Shown here in pieces: positions 7,801 to 13,982 of a stretch of DNA of 16,348 nt. Source of the stretch: JAVBUP01 sp031555175 (GTDB lineage: Bacteria; Bacillota_I; Bacilli_A; Erysipelotrichales; Coprobacillaceae). The notes beneath the pieces are model-generated. The model saw only the letters and a list, made by a program, of their open reading frames with translations. It did no database searches and had not been told where the DNA came from. The first letter of the stretch is position 1. Every line of letters starts with the position of its first letter. A program made the translations under genes and the position numbers. Location: the NCBI GenBank assembly GCA_031555175.1, contig JAVBUP010000077.1, forward strand, positions 1-16,348, written 5' to 3'.

Positions 7801-8826
7801 TTACTCCTCTTCTTTAATCATCATTTCTTTATTCAAAATATATTTTCTGCCTTTATTTTCCCCTTGTGGTATTAAAATATTTAGCTGTGAAAACTTATTT
7901 AAATATTTCTTTATACTCTCATTGCTTTTTCCAGTTAACTCAGTAGCCTTTTTATTATTAATCGAACCAGTATTTTTTAAATATTTAAATATTGTTACCA
8001 ATACTTCTTTTTCCGTATTAGATAGTTTATCGGTAATTATTTCGGTAAACATATCGGTAATTTTCATATTATCAAAGCTATTTAGAGCTTCGATAATTGC
8101 CTTAAGCATAAATTCGATAAAAATATTTGACGATCCTACTTGATCAGACTGGTTAATGGCTTGATAATATTCTTGCTGATATTGATAGATAATAGTTTCT
8201 ACGGGTATATAAGCAAATAACTCATTCCATTGCGATAGAATTAGCGTTTGCCACAATCTACCTATCCGACCATTACCATCTTCGAATGGGTGTATGAACT
8301 CAATCTCATAATGAACCGCTGTACTTACAATCAGTGGGTGAGTTTTCGTATTCTTGGCCCATTTGAATAAATCTTTCATAAGATTATATACAAATTGTGG
8401 TCTAGCTCCAACGTGTACTACTTGGTCACCTGCATATACTGCTACATCAGTTTTTCTAAAATCACCTGAAGTTTTAACAAGCATATCTGTCAAATAGGCA
8501 TGAGCTTGTAGAAAAGAATCAATACTATATGGATCATATTCTGATATATGCTCGTAGGCTTCAAATGCATTCTTTACCTCTTTAATTTCTCTTTGTGATC
8601 CTATAACTCTTTTACCATTTATCACGTCTGTAACTTGTTTTAATGACAAAGTATTATTTTCAATAGCAGTAGTCGATTGAATGGTTTTTAAAAGATTATT
8701 CTTTCGTAAGTGTAAATTATTCCCATAACTACCCTCTGCTCTGATCACACCAAGTTTCTCGTTTATTATAGCTATCATATTAACAATATCATCAGTTAAC
8801 TCAAATGGCGGTTTATTCGTTTCCAA
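7801..8826 (-). CDS. Fic domain protein with C-terminal winged helix
   Basis: A 341-aa Fic family protein of the large COG3177-like type. The N-terminal helical part carries the inhibitory motif at 53-57 (TAIEN, in STTAIENN), consistent with (S/T)xxxE(G/N). The Fic active site HPFEDGNGRIGR begins at His179 and is intact. A short tetrapeptide-repeat stretch (256-267, ITDM-FTEI-ITDK) follows. Residues about 271-331 form a winged-helix DNA-binding domain ending in GRKYIL. The predicted activity is AMPylation or another NMP transfer, kept off by the inhibitory Glu; the target is unknown. The start is TTG at 8826-8824, because GGAAG lies 7 nt before it. The next upstream in-frame TTG precedes that site, and no in-frame ATG fits. 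It is monocistronic and has no close homology to the first Fic protein beyond the Fic core. Confidence 0.88.
   Translation of the reverse strand: METNKPPFELTDDIVNMIAIINEKLGVIRAEGSYGNNLHLRKNNLLKTIQSTTAIENNTLSLKQVTDVINGKRVIGSQREIKEVKNAFEAYEHISEYDPYSIDSFLQAHAYLTDMLVKTSGDFRKTDVAVYAGDQVVHVGARPQFVYNLMKDLFKWAKNTKTHPLIVSTAVHYEIEFIHPFEDGNGRIGRLWQTLILSQWNELFAYIPVETIIYQYQQEYYQAINQSDQVGSSNIFIEFMLKAIIEALNSFDNMKITDMFTEIITDKLSNTEKEVLVTIFKYLKNTGSINNKKATELTGKSNESIKKYLNKFSQLNILIPQGENKGRKYILNKEMMIKEEE
8028..8060. repeat. 12-bp tandem repeat inside fic gene 2
   Basis: Three units with exact 12-bp period, starting at 8028, 8040 and 8052. On the plus strand they begin TATCGGTAA, TTTCGGTAA and TATCGGTAA. They encode ITDM-FTEI-ITDK on the minus strand. 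The 9-mer TATCGGTAA is identical to the element in this gene's own promoter (8860-8868, reverse orientation), so the repeats may be extra binding sites as well as a peptide linker. Confidence 0.8.
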
Positions 8827-8848
8827 TATGTCACTTCCTTTCAAACAT

Positions 8849-8890
8849 ATTATACCACTTTACCGATATAATAGATATGTGTTCCCGATA
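8849..8890 (-). promoter_or_regulatory. promoter and candidate operators of fic gene 2
   Basis: The minus strand has TGGTATAAT, a perfect extended -10 (8857-8849, TATAAT at 8854-8849). TATCGGTAA (8868-8860) ends 5 bp upstream of the -10. A second copy, TATCGGGAA (8890-8882), lies 22 bp further upstream in the same orientation. Fic gene 1 has the same consensus, TATCGGNAA, also 5 bp from its -10, in the opposite orientation. A repressor at the proximal site would cover the -10/-35 spacer. Confidence 0.6.
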
Positions 8891-8899
8891 ACTTCTATT

Positions 8900-8925
8900 A
8901 AAAACTCTTCCAGTTATGGAAGAGT
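8900..8925 (-). terminator. terminator of the membrane-anchored protein gene
   Basis: Minus strand ACTCTTCC, loop ATAACT, GGAAGAGT, then TTTTA. It starts 8 bp after the stop codon of the gene at 8933. Confidence 0.85.
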
Positions 8926-8932
8926 CATTTAT

Positions 8933-9499
8933 TTAGTGAACATTAGTTATCTCAGTCTTCTTAATTAAATCTATTGTACCACCTTCTATAACTAATAATT
9001 CATAATCAGTTTCTATATCTGCATAATATTTTTCACTAGTTATCGCACCTTTAAAATGATAAACAAATTTATTATTATCTTCTAAATTTACTTCGATATA
9101 GCTACCTCTATCTATAAATGTAAAGGGACTATCTACCTCAACATTGAAATGATTAACTATTGTATTATCATATTCTCGAGGATAGTTAATAGCAATTTGA
9201 ACACAAGCACATTTCTTGTCGGTTTCTACTTTTATCCCATCTGTAAATTTGAGAATGCTATAATTCCCATCTGGATGGCTTAATAATATTACATTGCGAT
9301 TATCATAGTTCTCTTTTGTGAACTCTCTAGTAGAGCAAAATGATTCACTCCAACCATCATCTGAAACAGTGGATACTGAGTCGATAGCGAAGTATCCAAC
9401 TATTAGACATACTATTACTATTATTTGTCTATATTTTTTTAATTTATAAATATCATATAGCAAAAATATTACTAACACTATAACTAAGAACTCTAGCAT
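8933..9499 (-). CDS. membrane-anchored protein of unknown function
   Basis: A 188-aa protein I do not recognise. Two hydrophobic segments lie at the N-terminus (about 2-16 and 26-42), separated by the basic loop KLKKYR, so both ends of this hairpin probably face outside. The remaining 145 residues are polar, Asp/Glu-rich and predicted to be mainly beta strands (YSILKFTDGIKVETD, SYIEVNLEDNN). There is no cleavable signal-peptide pattern and no lipobox. AAGGGGG lies about 8 nt before the ATG, and the gene has its own promoter (TTGCTA, 17 bp, TATAAT) and terminator. It is therefore a real independent gene, probably with an extracytoplasmic domain. Confidence 0.75.
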   Translation of the reverse strand: MLEFLVIVLVIFLLYDIYKLKKYRQIIVIVCLIVGYFAIDSVSTVSDDGWSESFCSTREFTKENYDNRNVILLSHPDGNYSILKFTDGIKVETDKKCACVQIAINYPREYDNTIVNHFNVEVDSPFTFIDRGSYIEVNLEDNNKFVYHFKGAITSEKYYADIETDYELLVIEGGTIDLIKKTEITNVH

Positions 9500-9536
9500 A
9501 CTTCATTCCCCCTTAGATATTTATTACTATAGGAAA

Positions 9537-9565
9537 ATTATATATGATTGCATCATGCTTAGCAA
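9537..9565 (-). promoter_or_regulatory. sigma-A promoter of the membrane-anchored protein gene
   Basis: Minus strand TTGCTA (9565-9560), spacer of exactly 17 bp, TATAAT (9542-9537). The start codon is 38 bp downstream. Confidence 0.75.
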
Positions 9566-9586
9566 CTTAATTGTGACATAGAAAAT

Positions 9587-9610
9587 GAAAAACAGCAATT
9601 ATTGCTGTTT
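9587..9610 (-). terminator. terminator of the Fpg-like/hydrolase/epimerase operon
   Basis: A perfect palindrome with arms AAACAGCAAT and ATTGCTGTTT, directly after the epimerase stop codon. A further TT on the minus strand completes a five-T run. Confidence 0.8.
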
Positions 9611-9611
9611 A

Positions 9612-10616
9612 TTAAAACTTACTAGTCATACTGTTACAAAAATCTTGATACGCTGTTATTACTAAGTCACACCAGTTATCAAATTCAATATCTTCTATTT
9701 TCTCTTCTGGATGCTCCTCAATATAAGCTAGATACATTTCTAAACCTTTCTTAATATTGATATCACAAGTAAAATCTGGAACTACTGAGTTTATTTTTGA
9801 GATATCATAAACAACTGAGTATTGCTTATCTCCTAAGAAAGCTTCTTGATTTCCATACTTTTGTGATTGGGCTAAGAAGTCACTAGGAATATGAATAATA
9901 TTTGGTTCTTTTCCTAATAGTTCATAAAGATAATTATAAATCATATCCCATGAAGTGATTTCAGGGTTAACGATATGATAAGCCTCATTTAGCGCTTTAT
10001 CATTTCCAATTAATGGGATAAATGCTTTAGCGAAATCATTAGCGTGTGTTGAATGCCATGTGCTTTTTCCATCACCATGCACAATAATTGGTTTATCATG
10101 CAAGATTCTATGTATCACGCTATAGCAACCCCTCCCCTTAACACTTAAAGGAATGCGGTTATCGCTATATGTTTGACTTGGTCTAACTATAGTTACTGGA
10201 AAATTGCTCGCAGTTAGAAATATTTGTTCACACTTAGTCTTAGAACGACCATAATCACTATATTTATTATATTGTTCATGATCTTCCGTAATTACTACTG
10301 CTGTTTCATGGTTATATGTGACACATGTAGAAATAAAGATATACTGCTTAAGCCTATTTTGAAATACTTCTACTTGGGCTCTAGCTTGATCAGGGGTAAA
10401 AATGATGAAATTGATTACTACATCGAATCGCTCTTTATTAGCTATCTCTTTTAACTTTTCTATATCATTAAAATTACCAATGATTTGCTTGGCATTAGTA
10501 GGTAGAGGATTGTGTCCTCTATTTAAGACATATAACTCGATATTTTCCTTGTTAGCTAAATCTTTTGTGATTGGACTGGAGATAGTTCCAGTCCCACCAA
10601 TTATTAATACTTTCAT
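9612..10616 (-). CDS. NAD-dependent epimerase/dehydratase family protein (extended SDR)
   Basis: A 334-aa cytoplasmic protein with an N-terminal Rossmann fold. MKVLIIGGTGTIS carries the GxxGxxS nucleotide-binding motif at 7-13. The catalytic YxxxK is Tyr122/Lys126 in SDYGRSK, preceded by the ISTCVTY strand with the expected Ser/Thr near 96-97. The C-terminal half (GRGCYSVIHRILHDKPIIVHGDGKSTW is split by conserved Gly and His positions) fits the substrate-binding region of atypical NAD-dependent epimerases. The substrate is unknown. AAGGAG overlaps the stop codon of the upstream hydrolase gene (gap 11 bp), so translation is coupled. Last gene of the three-gene operon that starts with the Fpg-like gene. 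Confidence 0.88.
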   Translation of the reverse strand: MKVLIIGGTGTISSPITKDLANKENIELYVLNRGHNPLPTNAKQIIGNFNDIEKLKEIANKERFDVVINFIIFTPDQARAQVEVFQNRLKQYIFISTCVTYNHETAVVITEDHEQYNKYSDYGRSKTKCEQIFLTASNFPVTIVRPSQTYSDNRIPLSVKGRGCYSVIHRILHDKPIIVHGDGKSTWHSTHANDFAKAFIPLIGNDKALNEAYHIVNPEITSWDMIYNYLYELLGKEPNIIHIPSDFLAQSQKYGNQEAFLGDKQYSVVYDISKINSVVPDFTCDINIKKGLEMYLAYIEEHPEEKIEDIEFDNWCDLVITAYQDFCNSMTSKF

Positions 10617-10627
10617 GCTCTTTCTCC

Positions 10628-11383
10628 TTAATTATTATCTTGTATAAACTTCAATATTAACTCTACAGTTTGTGCTTGTTGGTCTTCATGTGTGATAGCA
10701 GAAACTCCATCACCCTTTTGCTTGCCATAATCTCCAAATTGAGCATGATTACCACCCATTATTACTTGAACATTATTCACTATTGCTAGTTTAGAGCGAT
10801 TTAATATTTGATCTTCACTACCATATATCGCTATGATTGGCATATCCACTTCATCAGATGGGTAAGCAGCCAATAGTATTAGACCCGCAATCTTATCAGT
10901 TCGTTTAGCTGCATATGTGGCCGACATTGCCCCACCTAATGAATGTCCGCCAATATACCATTTTTCTATTTCTGGCACCTTACTATATACATCATCAGCT
11001 TTATTAATTCCAAATACCGCTAGACGAAGTGGCATTTTAACTAGTACACATGTTACCCCATTTTCAGCTAACTTATTAAGTAAAGGTAAATAAGCCGTTT
11101 CTTCTACTTTTCCACCAGGATAAAAGATATAGCCAACATTAATATCCGTTAAATTATTTGGTTTGAAAATAGTATAATCCCCATCACTTATAATCTTAAT
11201 ATTTTCATCTCTGGCTGCCGCTACAACTGACATTACTTCAGTATCCGCTTTATAATAATCCATTGTATAGATGAAAAATGAACTACCCACTATTACTAAA
11301 ACAGCGAATAGGGCAATACCTAAACTTTTCCAAATATTTCTTCTTATAAATCCTTTACTCTCCGTCTCTCTAATTTCTTTCAT
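10628..11383 (-). CDS. membrane-anchored alpha/beta hydrolase
   Basis: A 251-aa alpha/beta hydrolase with one N-terminal membrane segment (about 19-39) after a basic cytoplasmic stretch (RRNIWK), so the catalytic domain should face outside. The nucleophile elbow is GGHSLGG with Ser148. The acid is probably Asp191 in YGSEDQ, and His213 lies in GGNHAQFG. The Asp/Glu/Gly pattern resembles small dienelactone-hydrolase or lipase-like proteins, and the substrate is unknown. The start at 11383 is preferred because CGAGTG lies 5 nt before it. An in-frame ATG at 11413 would add ten residues and overlap the end of the Fpg-like gene, but it has no ribosome site. Middle gene of the operon. Confidence 0.87.
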   Translation of the reverse strand: MKEIRETESKGFIRRNIWKSLGIALFAVLVIVGSSFFIYTMDYYKADTEVMSVVAAARDENIKIISDGDYTIFKPNNLTDINVGYIFYPGGKVEETAYLPLLNKLAENGVTCVLVKMPLRLAVFGINKADDVYSKVPEIEKWYIGGHSLGGAMSATYAAKRTDKIAGLILLAAYPSDEVDMPIIAIYGSEDQILNRSKLAIVNNVQVIMGGNHAQFGDYGKQKGDGVSAITHEDQQAQTVELILKFIQDNN

Positions 11384-11400
11384 ATTATCACTCGTTTCTA

Positions 11401-12225
11401 TTATTTTTGACATTCAGGACAATAATATATACTTCCACCTAGATACTGCTCTTTTACTATATGACAACTACAATTTGGACAACCATTTTTATATGATTTA
11501 CTACTCAACACTGTTTGATAATTACCAAAATTACCAAATATATCTTTTTCAGTATTTCTACCATTTTGTGAGACCATCTTCTCTAAAGTATTCACAACAC
11601 TTGCATACAAGTTATCTATTTCTTCATCATCTAAAGTCATCATCTTTCTTTTTGGATGTAATCTGGCATTCCATAAAATATCTTGAACTACACCATTACC
11701 TATTCCCAGTATTCTTTGTTCTGTTGCTAGGAAAGCTTTAGTGCTAAGCAATAAAGTTTTATCATGGATTAAACTTCTAAAATATTTTAAAGTAAATTCA
11801 TTATCCAATGCTCCTATTCTATTCAACTCTAGTAAATAGTATTCATTATCTATACCAATTTTCTTGTCGAATACAGAAATAGCTGAATACATTGATGTCG
11901 TCACATTTAGACATGATTCATCTTCAAAGACAATTAATAATTTGCTTTTTGTTGGAGCTAAACTGATATTATCATAATATCTAATATTAGCACCATCACG
12001 CATTGTTAATTTATAGTCTTCAATTTCTATTTCAATGTAAAAATTACGATCAATTATATCTGTTATAAATCTATTAGATAACAGTTGATTATATTCATTA
12101 GGATCACCTATATAGAATGTAAACTTATGATCGGTATAATTACCACCAACACTTATTATTTTCTTTCCTAAAACAGTTTCTCTTAACTGTTTACTAATTG
12201 TTCTTGCCTCAGGTAATTCAATCAT
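11401..12225 (-). CDS. Fpg/Nei family DNA glycosylase-like protein lacking the catalytic proline
   Basis: A 274-aa protein of the formamidopyrimidine-DNA glycosylase/endonuclease VIII family. The N-terminus is MIELPEARTIS, the H2TH region is GIGNGVVQDILWNARLHP (174-191), and a C-terminal zinc finger has Cys249, Cys252, Cys269 and Cys272. In classical Fpg/Nei the residue after Met is the catalytic Pro; here it is Ile2, although Glu3 is kept. The Arg normally found in the zinc-finger loop (GRST-like) is Gly in LGGSIYYCPEC. I have a recollection of related MIELPEA-type proteins in other Bacillota, so this is probably a subfamily, not an error. Classical beta-elimination chemistry is doubtful. 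The start is set by GGGGCGAT before the ATG. A longer in-frame version to 12279 has no ribosome site. Confidence 0.87.
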   Translation of the reverse strand: MIELPEARTISKQLRETVLGKKIISVGGNYTDHKFTFYIGDPNEYNQLLSNRFITDIIDRNFYIEIEIEDYKLTMRDGANIRYYDNISLAPTKSKLLIVFEDESCLNVTTSMYSAISVFDKKIGIDNEYYLLELNRIGALDNEFTLKYFRSLIHDKTLLLSTKAFLATEQRILGIGNGVVQDILWNARLHPKRKMMTLDDEEIDNLYASVVNTLEKMVSQNGRNTEKDIFGNFGNYQTVLSSKSYKNGCPNCSCHIVKEQYLGGSIYYCPECQK

Positions 12226-12261
12226 TATATCGCCCCATTCTAATAGATTGTCTATACAATA

Positions 12262-12270
12262 ATTATAACA
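12262..12270 (-). promoter_or_regulatory. extended -10 promoter of the Fpg-like operon
   Basis: Minus strand TGTTATAAT, 36 bp before the start codon. No convincing -35. Confidence 0.6.
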
Positions 12271-12387
12271 AAACAGCATTATTTTTTATATAAATTATCA
12301 TAATTTTCAAAATATGTTAATAATTTATCATAAAAGCAATTTACTTCTTTAATTGTTTATATTTTATGAATATATCATACTATTCTT
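12271..12387. other. AT-rich spacer without a visible gene
   Basis: This stretch is almost entirely A and T and carries no open frame with a ribosome site. TTGTTT at 12353-12358 and TACTAT at 12378-12383 could form a weak plus-strand promoter (19-bp spacer) for the candidate antisense RNA that follows. Confidence 0.4.
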
Positions 12388-12425
12388 AAATAAAATAAAA
12401 GTAGAAGGTGTGCTATTCCTTCTAC
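12388..12425 (-). terminator. terminator of the small toxin-like message
   Basis: Minus strand GTAGAAGG, loop of 9 nt, CCTTCTAC (12425-12401), then TTTTATTTTATTT. It is well placed to end the minus-strand RNA that contains the 31-codon reading frame. On the plus strand the same hairpin would form near the 5' end of the convergent RNA. Confidence 0.7.
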
Positions 12426-12509
12426 TACTAGTCAATAGTGGTGATTATCCTATTTTTTGTAAAGTAATCCATATTGTTCCTACTGTATAATGGATTACTT
12501 TTCTTTTTG
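12390..12509 (+). ncRNA. candidate antisense RNA (type I antitoxin-like)
   Basis: No protein frame is visible. The segment contains a 5' hairpin (12401-12425) and ends in a strong plus-strand terminator (12461-12509), giving an RNA of roughly 110 nt if it starts near 12390. It would be complementary to the whole 3' UTR and the last codons of the minus-strand toxin-like message. The T-rich tail of its terminator is the complement of the Lys-rich codons at the toxin-like C-terminus. This 3'-to-3' overlap is the arrangement known for txpA/RatA and bsrG/SR4. The 5' end is only inferred, because the promoter is weak. Confidence 0.42.
12461..12509 (+). terminator. plus-strand terminator of the candidate antisense RNA
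   Basis: AAAGTAATCCAT (12461-12472) and ATGGATTACTTT (12490-12501) form a perfect 12-bp stem with a 17-nt loop. It is followed by TTTCTTTTTG on the plus strand. In minus direction it lacks a T-tract and contains the stop codon of the toxin-like frame. Confidence 0.75.
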
Positions 12510-12590
12510 TTTGTTTAGATATTGTAAGATATTAATACTAGTATTTATCCCTAAAAATAATAATGTAATAAAAGTATTGCATCGCTCTAT
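12495..12590 (-). CDS. candidate type I toxin-like small hydrophobic peptide (non-canonical or lost start)
   Basis: A 31-codon frame reads xERCNTFITLLFLGI then NTSINILQYLNKQKEK and stops at TAA (12497-12495). It has one short hydrophobic segment and a charged Lys-rich tail, the usual build of small membrane-acting type I toxins (TxpA, BsrG, Fst and related holin-like peptides). A perfect GGAGG (12604-12600) lies 9 nt before its first codon, which is ATA instead of ATG. The frame has no ATG, GTG or TTG. It may therefore be decayed, or start at ATA at low rate. An ATG 2 nt upstream of the Cys codon (12573-12571) is in another frame and gives only 14 residues. The convergent RNA, SD hairpin and terminators around it support a real locus. 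Confidence 0.45.
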   Translation of the reverse strand: MERCNTFITLLFLGINTSINILQYLNKQKEK

Positions 12591-12591
12591 T

Positions 12592-12620
12592 TTATCATAC
12601 CTCCACGATCAGTATGATAA
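12592..12620 (-). promoter_or_regulatory. SD-sequestering hairpin before the toxin-like frame
   Basis: Minus strand TTATCATAC (12620-12612) and GTATGATAA (12600-12592) form a perfect 9-bp stem. The 11-nt loop holds the first four bases of GGAGG, and the last G is in the stem. The 5' arm overlaps the sequence that pairs with the 3' UTR, so the two folds exclude each other. Confidence 0.6.
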
Positions 12621-12648
12621 TCACCATTTACACTAGATATTATATATT

Positions 12649-12657
12649 ATTATAACA
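12649..12657 (-). promoter_or_regulatory. extended -10 promoter for the toxin-like message
   Basis: Minus strand TGTTATAAT. A second TATAAT lies at 12644-12639. Initiation near 12642 or 12632 would place the 5' pairing element at the start of the RNA. No clear -35. Confidence 0.45.
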
Positions 12658-12683
12658 TTGGTAATTTAATTACATTTTTCATT

Positions 12684-12718
12684 AAAAAACAACAACTTAT
12701 AGTTTAAGAAGTTGTTGT
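12684..12718 (-). terminator. terminator of the PNPOx/DUF2971 operon
   Basis: Minus strand ACAACAACTT, 10-nt loop, AAGTTGTTGT followed by a run of T. It comes 10 bp after the stop codon of the PNPOx remnant. Confidence 0.88.
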
Positions 12719-12727
12719 AAGGAAAAA

Positions 12728-12844
12728 TTATTCAATAATAATACTTTCACTATCTAAATCACAATAATATCTACCACTTGTTGCTGTGAACTTTAAGATG
12801 CAGTAATTGGGATCCGAATTGCTAATATCAAAATAAGTTAACAT
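12728..12844 (-). pseudogene. 3' remnant of a second PNPOx-fold gene
   Basis: The minus-strand frame ends ...SNSDPNYCILKFTATSG then RYYCDLDSESIIIE and stops at 12728. It is the C-terminal part of the protein encoded at 13983-14402, which ends DPDYCILKFTATSG...ESIVIQ. The in-frame ATG at 12844 has no ribosome site. Upstream residues (FFDKTMLTYFD) are only loosely similar to the intact protein and run into the end of the DUF2971 gene. It is therefore a truncated paralogue whose last part is identical to the intact gene over 68 bp. Confidence 0.8.
12740..12807. repeat. 68-bp direct repeat, copy 1
   Basis: Identical base for base to 13995-14062, with a distance of 1255 bp between copies. It lies in the PNPOx remnant. 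The flanks differ at once on both sides, even though they encode similar residues. Confidence 0.97.
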
Positions 12845-12863
12845 TGTTTTATCGAAAAATATG

Positions 12864-13967
12864 TTATTTTCGCTTTTGCCCCAGATACTCATCTACACTA
12901 AGTTCAATATATGTATATGCGCTACCCATATTTGTTCTTTCTTGCTGTAAAACTTTTACATTGCGTTTGCTAGCATAGTTAAGAAGGCGCCTTTTGTTAT
13001 ACTCAGAAATTTTTTCTCCTAGTATTATCGATGAAACAAATGGGAAATCGACAAGGCGCCCGCTCTCTTCATTTAACACTATACGCCACTCATCTTGATA
13101 TTTCCAATCTGGATTTTTTGTTAAAAGTTCTTTGTAAATTTTAACTCTCTCTTCCCAATCAATTTCCAACTCAGTATCACCCATAACTACTGATTCTGCC
13201 ATGAGATTAGCAATATATGCAGAATCATATTCTGACTTATTATCATAAATACTTGGCATTATTAACGATATCAATTTCAATACTTCAACATCATATCTCT
13301 CAAATTCTTCAAAAGAATATTCTATAACAAATCCTGAATTCTCACCTGCATATAAACTCCACATTGGTCCTACATCGTACCTCTCTGCCATACAGTATAC
13401 AATACGTTCATCCCTTATGTTGCTTTCCAGCATCCCTTTCTCAAAATATTCGTTGAAAGTATCAACATTTGTTGAATCACTATAATATTGATATAATCCC
13501 GGTTTTATCGTTTCATAAGCTGTCTTAATATTTTCTTCAAAACTTAAATTATACTTTTTTGAATAACAAATAATATGGAGCATTAGTTCGGAAGTATCAA
13601 TTAGTTGCTCATAAAAAGGGGTTTGAATAAAAGCAACTTTATTGTCTACAATAAATTGAAAAAACGGCTCAAAATCAAGCATTAATAAATTATCCATCAT
13701 AGTAGTTAAATCTTGACTTTTAAAAGGAGCTATATTTACAGTAAAGTCTAAATCATCATCAACATTTTTAAATGGTGAAAAAAACACTTTATTCTCCTTC
13801 AGCGAATTTATGTTTCGTCTATTACACGTCCTATATTTATATAACTTTCTAGGTACTACCTTGAAATTATTACCAAGATAATCAATTAAAAATTCTTTAT
13901 TATCAAATTTATCCTCGTGTTCAAAAAGGTTATACATTATCCATTTAAGCTTTTCTTCTCTGTCCAT
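12864..13967 (-). CDS. DUF2971 family protein
   Basis: A 367-aa soluble protein that I recognise as DUF2971, a family of unknown biochemical function. Its hallmarks are in order: LYKYR at 42-46 followed by the FFSPFKNVDDDLDF block (62-75, where NDPFD-like residues occur in relatives), MWSLYAGENSGFVIEY at 202-217 and NPDWKYQDEWRIV at 285-297. AGGAGAGAGGATAG precedes the ATG, and this ribosome site begins at the TAA of the upstream PNPOx gene, so the pair is translationally coupled. The gene lies between two copies of a 68-bp direct repeat, so recombination could remove it. Such placement suggests accessory character. I see no signal peptide or membrane segment. Confidence 0.87.
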   Translation of the reverse strand: MDREEKLKWIMYNLFEHEDKFDNKEFLIDYLGNNFKVVPRKLYKYRTCNRRNINSLKENKVFFSPFKNVDDDLDFTVNIAPFKSQDLTTMMDNLLMLDFEPFFQFIVDNKVAFIQTPFYEQLIDTSELMLHIICYSKKYNLSFEENIKTAYETIKPGLYQYYSDSTNVDTFNEYFEKGMLESNIRDERIVYCMAERYDVGPMWSLYAGENSGFVIEYSFEEFERYDVEVLKLISLIMPSIYDNKSEYDSAYIANLMAESVVMGDTELEIDWEERVKIYKELLTKNPDWKYQDEWRIVLNEESGRLVDFPFVSSIILGEKISEYNKRRLLNYASKRNVKVLQQERTNMGSAYTYIELSVDEYLGQKRK

Positions 13968-13982
13968 TGCTATCCTCTCTCC

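Larger units (their letters stand above)
12440..12625 (-). repeat. inverted repeat joining 5' and 3' ends of the toxin-like message
   Basis: GGTGATTATC (plus 12440-12449) and GATAATCACC (12616-12625) are perfect 10-bp inverted repeats. CTAG motifs further out (12428-12431 and 12633-12636) allow about 5 more pairs. In the minus-strand RNA they would pair the leader with the 3' UTR, as in long-range folded type I toxin mRNAs. Reading them as terminal repeats of a tiny mobile element is possible but less supported. Confidence 0.5.

Noticed and set aside
8028..8060. Miniature CRISPR-like or minisatellite array
   Set aside because: Only three 12-bp units, without spacers, inside an intact reading frame.
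11384..11413. Longer N-terminus for the alpha/beta hydrolase
   Set aside because: The upstream ATG lies inside the Fpg-like zinc-finger codons without a ribosome site. The ATG at 11383 has CGAGTG at 5 nt.
12571..12573. ATG inside the small locus as the start of the toxin-like peptide
   Set aside because: It is in the wrong frame and gives only 14 residues. GGAGG is also too far upstream for normal initiation there.
12425..12640. MITE-like element with terminal inverted repeats
   Set aside because: The arms are short, no target-site duplication is visible, and the repeats are better explained as 5'-3' pairing of one RNA.
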